From Stramenopiles sp. TOSAG23-3 (Eukaryota; Sar), in contig LT642631.1 of NCBI GenBank assembly GCA_900128585.1, forward strand, positions 1 to 13,329: a DNA stretch of 13,329 nt, read 5' to 3'. The notes under the pieces are model-generated. The model was not told the origin of the DNA. It saw only the letters and a program-made list of their open reading frames with translations, and made no database searches. Both the position numbers and the translations under genes were made by a program. Positions 8,216 to 13,329 of the stretch are shown piece after piece; within the stretch, counting starts at the first letter, position 1; each line of letters begins with the position of its first letter.

Positions 8216-8547
8216 ACGAGCGCCTGTATGTAGCGCGGTCCGTAGAGAACCAGAGAGAGAGAGTTTTGTTGTAGTAGTTTTAAGATTATTATAAATTCAT
8301 TTTCGCGGTACATGAGAAAGCTAAATTTTAATTACTTAAATGCAAACCTAGAATGTCTAAATCTAGATCTCAGTTCGCAGTACATTAATTTTCATTATCA
8401 TATATGATACTTAAATAACAGCCAATTTTCTTGTTTTAATAACAGCCAATTTTTTGTTTTTAATACAGACAATTTATTGTTTTTAATGACAGCCAATTGC
8501 CTGTTTTTTTATAAAATCTTATTCTTTCCCTTAATCCCAAGGTGCCC
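8216..8547. other. Convergent 3' intergenic region
   Basis: This 332-base AT-rich spacer lies between the stop codons of the plus-strand coiled-coil gene and the minus-strand RabGGTase alpha gene. It must hold the 3' ends of both transcripts. The main content is the CAGCCAATT array at 8412-8510. Confidence 0.75.
8412..8510 (+). repeat. Four-unit ~24-bp CAGCCAATT tandem array
   Basis: Four units begin ACAGCC or ACAGAC at 8418, 8442, 8465 and 8489, so the spacing is 24, 23 and 24 bp. Each unit reads roughly ACAGCCAATT, a T-rich stretch, TTGTTTT and TAAT. Unit 3 has diverged (ACAGACAATTTATTG), and unit 4 has AATTGCCTG. The first unit with its flank (8412-8437) is identical over 26 bp to the minus strand of 1992-2017. 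All units point in the sense of the coiled-coil gene. Confidence 0.85.
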
Positions 8548-9822
8548 TCAATGGTAAGAGAACTCGTCCTGTTTGTCCTCGTCTTTGGCACCCCCGTCGA
8601 GCAAATGCTGGTAATAATTGCAGTGGAGTGGGTCAACCTGCGTGAGCTTTGAGATGACCATGTACCGTTCCTGTTTGAGCTCCTCTAGGGTCACCCCGCC
8701 GCACTCGTTGCCTGGCATACTGCTAAGAATTTCTATTTGTTTTCCCAGCAAAAAGTCGATCTGGATGTTCGGCCATACCAAGTCTTGCTCAACCTCCAAC
8801 AGGCCTTTGAACTTTTTTATTTCTTTGCTAATGCTCTCAAAAATCACCGTGGAAGGATTTTCCACCACGCCACTGCCCACTTCTTTCGTAGCCCTGGGCG
8901 GCGGCACAGACGTCCCTGTGGCTTCCAAAGGGAACGCCCCGTACGCATTGCTCTTCAGACGGCTCAGGTAACATCTGTAGTACTGTAAATCCAAGTCGGG
9001 CCCCGAGGTACTGCTGTTGCTCGCTGTTTTAGAACCAGCCGAACCCAAACACTTCATCGCAGTCTCGACCAGCCATCGGTGGTATATCCAAGCAGACTGG
9101 TCGTCCGGCTCGGTGAAGATAGCTTCGTCCACAAAGTTGAGCTCATGCAAGACCATTTCAAGGTCCCCCTCCCAAATTTTCGAACGCTCGTGCCAGGCAG
9201 AATAATTACTGAAGTTTCGAGCGATCAGCTTGTCTGTAAATTCTCTCTCCAGCTTCAAATCTGGCCGCCCTACGCTCATCACGCACCGGCGGTAATTCCA
9301 ACAGTGAAAGTTTCGCTCATCGTGTTTTAAGAAGGTTTCGGTGAGGCCCAACTCTTTTTCGTAGTCTTCGATTGCACCAATCGACAACAGCCATTTTCTG
9401 TGCTGCCACACGTAATAGCACTTGGGGTTGCGGGCAGATAGGGCTTTCTCCGTCAGCACTAATTCGCTCTGGAGTAAGGACTCTCGGCTCAACCCCGCTG
9501 GGGCTTTCCCGCAGCCTATGTCGGTGAATGCTTTCCGCATAATTTCGCGCCGATATCCCCAAACGGAATAAAAGTCGGGGTTGGCAATAGCCATCTTCTC
9601 CGTCAAAGCGAGCATTTTAATAGAAACGTCGGACTTGCTCATTTTACTAATTACAACACCCGCAAGCTTCTTGTAAGCTGCGAGCTTCGCGGCTTTCTTT
9701 GCCAGTTCCTTTGGCGATGGCTCATCCGTCTTCGAAACACGTTTGCGGCCGTGCACTAGAGTGTAAGTCAAATGTTAGCAACAGGAAAGTGCAGAGGGAG
9801 GGAGGGCGGTTTAAAACTTACT
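8548..9822 (-). CDS. RABGGTA: Rab geranylgeranyltransferase alpha subunit (two exons, start codon split by intron)
   Basis: The predicted 402-aa protein is the alpha subunit of the enzyme that attaches geranylgeranyl groups to C-terminal cysteines of Rab GTPases presented by REP. Five prenyltransferase-alpha repeats are visible: NPDFYSVWGYRREI (~59-74), NPKCYYVWQHRKWLL (~110-125), DERNFHCWNYRRCVM (~147-161), NFSNYSAWHERSKIW (~181-195) and EPDDQSAWIYHRWLV (~216-231). The length resembles yeast Bet4 rather than animal forms with an LRR tail. Exon 2 (9755-8548) has no ATG before codon ~39 and opens as TG-CAC-GGC-CGC. A 66-nt GTAAGT...TAG intron (9821-9756) places an A in front, giving ACC-ATG and the N-terminus MHGRKRV. 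Family members typically begin MHGR, which supports the join. The upstream end of exon 1 (5' UTR) is not defined. Confidence 0.9.
9756..9821 (-). other. 66-nt intron interrupting the RabGGTase alpha start codon (A|TG)
   Basis: On the minus strand the donor is AACCA|GTAAGTTTTA and the acceptor is TTACACTCTAG|TGCACGG, with a CT-rich stretch between. Joining the flanks gives AACCATGCACGG, an A at -3 before ATG. The A of the codon is at 9822 and the TG at 9755-9754. Without splicing, an in-frame TAA lies just upstream and no ATG precedes the conserved region. Confidence 0.75.
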
Positions 9823-9830
9823 GGTTGCTC

Positions 9831-9838
9831 TTTATATA
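9831..9838 (-). promoter_or_regulatory. TATATAAA motif upstream of RabGGTase alpha
   Basis: TATATAAA read on the minus strand ends only 8 bases before the A of the split start codon. If it were a TATA box with a start site about 30 bp downstream, transcription would begin inside the proposed intron. It is therefore either not a core promoter element or it conflicts with the intron model. Confidence 0.2.
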
Positions 9839-10059
9839 GGATGTAACAAAAGGCGCTGTATAATTGCACAACAATTTATAGACGACGCACACGCTTGTAA
9901 TATTCGATAAATAGAAAGACAAGTTTGCTTGGCAGTGATCAAATAAATAGACGGGATAACCAATGCAATAAATAAAATCATATAATAACAACGAACCGAC
10001 GATTCGACGACGACGCGGAAGACGACCGCCGCCGCGACGACGACGGACACGACGACGAC

Positions 10060-10078
10060 GAGAAGAGAGAAGAAGAAA

Positions 10079-10111
<33 letters not shown>

Positions 10112-10257
10112 AGAAGATGAAGAAAAGAAGAAGAAGATGAAAGAAAGAGAAAGAAGAAGAAGAAGAAGAAGAAGAAGAAGAAGAAGAAGAAGAAGAAGAA
10201 GAAGAAGAAGAAGAAGAAGAAGAAAAAAAAGAAGAAGAAGAAAGAAGAAGAGGAGGA
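10060..10257. repeat. (GAA)n microsatellite, ~200 bp with ~24 pure units
   Basis: The plus strand is almost pure purine. It begins with AAG and AAAG units, then has an uninterrupted run of about 24 AAG triplets (about 10151-10224), then mixed AAG/AGG. A GAC-rich stretch precedes it. It starts about 240 bp upstream of the RabGGTase alpha start and ends about 290 bp upstream of METTL13. The plus-strand poly-Arg frame through it is an artefact of the repeat. Confidence 0.95.
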
Positions 10258-10543
10258 GTAGTATAATAGTTCTTCTTTTTATAATAATTATTATTTTTTT
10301 TTCTTGGTGGGTGTTGTTGTTGTTGGGTGGTGGTTGGTGGTGGGTGGGCTCTCCTCTCTTCGCTATTGATTTGTCATTGATGTTTGAGATGTATGTATAA
10401 TTTTAATACAGTAGAGAGAAGAAGTGCTTTGGAAATTCAAAAGCGTCGTTGAATGTTATCTTGGAAGGAGAAAAGGCATTACCCGTTGCGTGTCTGTTTG
10501 CGATTTAGGGAGACATACACACACACAGTGAGAGAGAGAGACC

Positions 10544-12668
10544 ATGAGTGGGTTTGCGTCCGCACCGACCGACTTGCTTCCAAAGTCCCACGCGGAGTTT
10601 CGCGAAAAAGGCTTTTGGGACGAATTTTTTATAAAACGGAATTCAGAGGCGTTCGAATGGTATGGGGCATGGGATGACGTTGCACCCCTTATGCAACAGT
10701 ACCTTCCCGCATCGAAGGAGGCGTCTGTCCTCGTCGTGGGGTGCGGGAACTCTTCGACGAGTGAGGAAATGTTCGACGCTGGGTATGGATCGGTCAGGAG
10801 CATAGACTTTAGTACCGCCGTTATTCAAGAAATGGAGAAGAAAACCCCCTTGGCGAAGAAGCGAGGGGGGTTGAAGTATGAGCTGATGGACATGCTGATG
10901 ATGACGTACAACGACGAGACGTATAACGCCGTCTTCGACAAAGGTGCGTTGGATGCGCTGATGTCCGACGAAAGCGCTCAGTCCACCGAAGAGGCGAACC
11001 AAATGTTTTCCGAAGTGGCCAGGGTCCTGACCCCGGGCGGGTTCTACCTGTGCGTCACGCTAGCGCAGCAGCAGATCATGTCGGCGCTGTTCCGGTTCTT
11101 CCGTGTTGGGTTTAACATTCATATCCACACATTTTCTCCGCAAGACGGGTCTGCCCTGTGCCCGTTCTTTTTCGCTGTCCAGAAGTGGGCGACGTCGGAG
11201 CAAGGGGGCGCCTCCCCGAACATTGTCACTTACTTCGACGGCACGGCGGAGGCAGCGAATTTAGGAGAGGCCATAAAACGGATTCGAAAGGCGCAGCAGG
11301 TTCACAACATGCTGGGCGGCCCTATACGCTCCTCGAGCACCCGCGTTCTCCCGCTGCAACTATGGTCTCAAAACAACGAAAGCAAGGCAGAGAGAGATAG
11401 CAACAATAGTTCCCCCCGTTACGAAGTGAGCCTGATGGACCCCGAAATCAAGGCGACCCAAGGGCTGTGCTGCGTTTGCATAGTGCCCATTGGCCGGGAG
11501 CACGAGTGGATGTTTGCCGTAGAAGAGGGGCAAATGCAGCTGGCAGAGAGCGCGGGGTACGCACGGTTTATCCTCGTGCGGATGAACCGTGGTCACGAGT
11601 ACGAAAACATGGAGAGCATCCAGAAAGAACTCTCTGCCCACATGTCGAAACTGGCCCCCCCGGGCACATCTGTGGCGGAGTCGCAGGCAGGGACAAAGAT
11701 CCCGTTCGTCACCATCAGTCAGGACATCGGTTTTCGCGATTGCCTGGACCGTGGGATTTCTTCTTTGAGCGGGGAATACGTTATAGAAGAGGTAAAGGGC
11801 GACGACGACGGGGAGCGCCGGCGAAGGCTGGTGTTCCTCAGCAACATGGGAGCGATCCAGTCGGAAGCGCGCATCAAACGCGTCAAAATCAAATCGGGGA
11901 GGAGCGGGAACAAGAAAGGGAAGAAGAAAAAGGGTGGCAAGGGGAAGAAGAAGTCTTCCGTTGGGAACCAGACCGCGATCGTTGTTGATCATGGATTTTT
12001 GGCGTTTGAATACCACCGGGCTATGCTCATTGCCCCAATATTCCTGCAAACCAATTTTGAGGGCGGCGCAAAAGCCTGCGTCATTGGGACGGGGGGGGGG
12101 CTTGTTTGCCATGTTTTTGCAGAAGCACGTCCCACGATTGGTGTTGGAGACGGTGGACTTGGACCCCGAGATGCCAAAAATCGCGAAAGAGTGGTTTGGT
12201 ATGAAAGAGTCGGCCGGGCTGTCCAGCTTCGTAGGTGATGGGATCGAATTCTTGCAGGCGCAGCACGATGCTGGCTCAAAGTACCACATGGTTTTTGTTG
12301 ACGTGGATTCCAAAGATTTGACAGAGGGCCTCATGTTTCCCCCAAAAGTTTTCTTAGATAATAGTTTCCTTCAGTTGGCGAACGATTGCTTATTGCCAAA
12401 CGGCGTGCTGGTCATCAACTTGGCGGCAAGGGCAAGTAAAACGTTTACGGATGCGATGGAAAAAATACGTGGCGTGTTCTCCGAAGCCCACGTAGTGCCC
12501 ATTGCGGGTGACGTGAACAGAGTGGTGCTTGCCCTGAAAACTGGGCTGGGGAAAGCCCCATCCAGTCTGAGCAAGGCAGGGGAGCGAACGTTGAAGCTGA
12601 TGAAAGTGACCGAAGACATTGCGTCCGACGTGATGAATTACCTTGCCAGTGTAGAATCTACTGCGTAA
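10544..12668 (+). CDS. METTL13: METTL13-type eEF1A dual methyltransferase, frameshifted in a G-run
   Basis: ATG 10544 has a good context (GAGACCATGAG) and an in-frame TGA at 10529 just upstream. The first frame runs to 12238, and the correct continuation lies in another frame ending with TAA at 12668. The N-terminal class I methyltransferase domain has LLPKSHAEF, FEWYGAW, the SAM motif VVGCGNS (64-70), D88 in SIDFS, and FDKGALDAL (131-139). The C-terminal domain has FLAFEYHRAM, VIGTGGG (~513-519), then, after the frame change, ETVDLDPEM, FVDVDSKD and a Pro-Pro loop. In animals the N-terminal half dimethylates eEF1A Lys55 and the C-terminal half trimethylates its N-terminal Gly. The break is a run of ten G at 12091-12100; nine would restore one frame of 707 aa, close to the human 699. 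A Lys/Gly-rich insert lies at about 446-472. Sequencing or assembly error is the likeliest cause; a recent inactivating mutation is possible. Confidence 0.92.
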
Positions 12669-12709
12669 AATACAAAACCAGTGTAGAATCTACTGCGTAA
12701 AATACAAAA
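12646..12709 (+). repeat. Perfect 32-bp tandem duplication spanning the METTL13 stop codon
   Basis: Copy 1 (12646-12677) and copy 2 (12678-12709) are identical. Copy 1 carries the last seven codons, the TAA (12666-12668) and nine bases of the 3' flank. Copy 2 is entirely 3' to the stop. Because 32 is not a multiple of three, the second copy does not extend the protein. The lack of any divergence points to a recent event or an assembly artefact. Confidence 0.95.
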
Positions 12710-12861
12710 AGGTCCCCAGGAAAATTAGCCGTACCATTATAATGGACAAAAAAGTGCCTTCATCCCTATTATAGGATATAATTTCGTAGTCTATTAACTA
12801 CAGGAAAATAAATTTACCTTTTAAATATTTTTTTTCATGTTTTTTATAAAAAAAAAAAACT

Positions 12862-12996
12862 TTAATATATAGTATGAAAATCGTTCAACACCTCCTTCAT
12901 CAACCTTGAACACATTTCATCAGAAACATCACCAGGGACATGTGCCTGTCTGAAATCTATCAATAGTTGCTTGAAGTTGGCATGTAAAGTCTCCAT
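12862..12996 (-). CDS. Possible last exon or small peptide, unknown
   Basis: A 44-codon minus-strand frame (METLHANFKQLLIDFRQAHV...) ends with TAA at 12862-12864. It has a protein-like mix of residues and an amphipathic pattern, unlike the AT-rich frames around it. An in-frame TAA lies two codons upstream of its ATG. It is therefore either a standalone short peptide or, if spliced, a 3' exon whose acceptor I cannot place. It matches no family I recognise. The orientation would make it convergent with METTL13. Confidence 0.25.
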   Translation of the reverse strand: METLHANFKQLLIDFRQAHVPGDVSDEMCSRLMKEVLNDFHTIY

Positions 12997-13107
12997 GAAT
13001 TAAGTCTCCACACAAAACTGGCCTGCCTGCCAAAAGCTGTAGGACCTCGCCGATACCTTCCTGGCAGGGCGGCAGCGGGCTCGGCGGGCAGGGACGTTTA
13101 GATGGAA

Positions 13108-13263
13108 TTAAACCTCTATATACTCTTCAGAGAACGTTGTCGGCGGTGGTGGTGGGCTCGGCGGCGACGGCTCGGTGGCAGCGGCGGTTGCAACGTTGAA
13201 CACTGCCAACTGGTTGTTCCAAAATTCGAATTTTGCACCCACCACAAAACCCCCCGGTTGGCC
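13108..13263 (-). other. Possible exon fragment, minus strand
   Basis: After a T-rich stretch ending in TTTTTGTAAG, a minus-strand frame of 51 codons reads GQPGGFVVGAKFEFWNNQLA, then an Ala/Pro-rich stretch, and ends in a TAA at 13108. The composition is protein-like and the T-run plus AG could be a splice acceptor. No ATG precedes it within the window (the frame extends only to a GTG at 13305), so it would need upstream exons beyond the edge. It could equally be chance. Confidence 0.2.
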
Positions 13264-13329
13264 CTTACAAAAAAAAATTATATGAATGCAACACTTATCT
13301 TGCACTGATTTAGGTCTATAACCACTACC

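Larger units (their letters stand above)
9823..10543. other. Divergent intergenic region between RabGGTase alpha and METTL13
   Basis: About 720 bases separate two head-to-head housekeeping genes, so both promoters and the 5' UTR of the RabGGTase alpha transcript should lie here. It contains a GAC/GCC-rich stretch (about 10001-10060), a long GAA tract, a G/T-rich patch (about 10303-10350) and short CA and GA runs just before the METTL13 ATG. Confidence 0.7.
12669..13329. other. Right-hand end, no confident gene
   Basis: The stretch after METTL13 holds the second copy of the 32-bp duplication, then AT-rich sequence with long T and A runs near 12825-12860 that may include a polyadenylation region. 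From 12862 to 13305 the composition becomes more GC-rich, and the minus strand has two short coding-like pieces, listed separately. I see no RNA gene or terminal repeat. Confidence 0.6.

Noticed and set aside
9832-10050. 72-codon minus-strand frame upstream of RabGGTase alpha
   Set aside because: Low-complexity GTC-derived start and AT-rich remainder; it lies in the expected promoter or 5' UTR region and matches nothing recognised.
10137-10400. Plus-strand frame with about 25 arginines followed by hydrophobic residues
   Set aside because: It is the GAA microsatellite read in the AGA/AAG-type frame; no gene-like composition elsewhere.
11360-12334. 324-codon minus-strand frame opposite METTL13
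   Set aside because: Antisense shadow of a gene with clear family motifs on the plus strand.

Overview
The window looks like nuclear DNA from a microbial eukaryote. It encodes recognisable eukaryotic housekeeping proteins: a Rab geranylgeranyltransferase alpha subunit and a METTL13-type eEF1A methyltransferase. Two genes carry short spliceosomal-type introns (66 and 86 nt, GTAAG...TAG). The remaining genes are uninterrupted, and AT-rich spacers contain long (GAA/TTC)n microsatellites. No prokaryotic operon signals, rRNA, tRNA, CRISPR array or complete transposon was seen. A protist or alga, perhaps a stramenopile, would fit the intron-poor layout and the polytopic LRR protein. That lineage guess is inference with low confidence.

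Layout from left to right: (1) on the minus strand, a membrane protein with about five TM helices, a Cys cluster and leucine-rich repeats, running off the left edge (1-1521); (2) a 650-base spacer with a GTAC-rich palindromic cluster and one copy of a CAGCCAATT element; (3) on the minus strand, an 865-aa protein with a proline-rich N-terminus, a poly-lysine tract, two Tudor/chromo-barrel-like domains and a C-terminal GNAT acetyltransferase domain (2171-4768); (4) a spacer with a TTC tract; (5) on the minus strand, a two-exon 220-aa protein of unknown function (5662-6410); (6) a divergent ~1-kb spacer with a second TTC tract; (7) on the plus strand, a 255-aa basic coiled-coil orphan (7448-8215); (8) a convergent 330-base spacer with a four-unit ~24-bp CAGCCAATT array; (9) on the minus strand, RabGGTase alpha, whose start codon appears to be split A|TG by an intron (8548-9822); (10) a divergent spacer with a GAA tract; (11) on the plus strand, METTL13, carrying a +1 frameshift in a ten-G run (10544-12668) and a perfect 32-bp tandem duplication over its stop codon; (12) a right-hand end with only weak minus-strand coding fragments.

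The genes do not form an obvious pathway. They include chromatin or RNA-linked acetylation (inferred), Rab prenylation, translation-factor methylation, a surface or membrane LRR protein and two orphans. Two patterns recur. GAA/TTC tracts lie in the 5' flanks, covering five of the six gene starts. CAGCCAATT elements lie in 3' flanks, in mRNA-sense orientation for two genes. I found no convincing multi-gene novel system. The best leads are the split start codon, the Tudor-GNAT architecture, the repeated 3'-flank element and the polytopic LRR protein.
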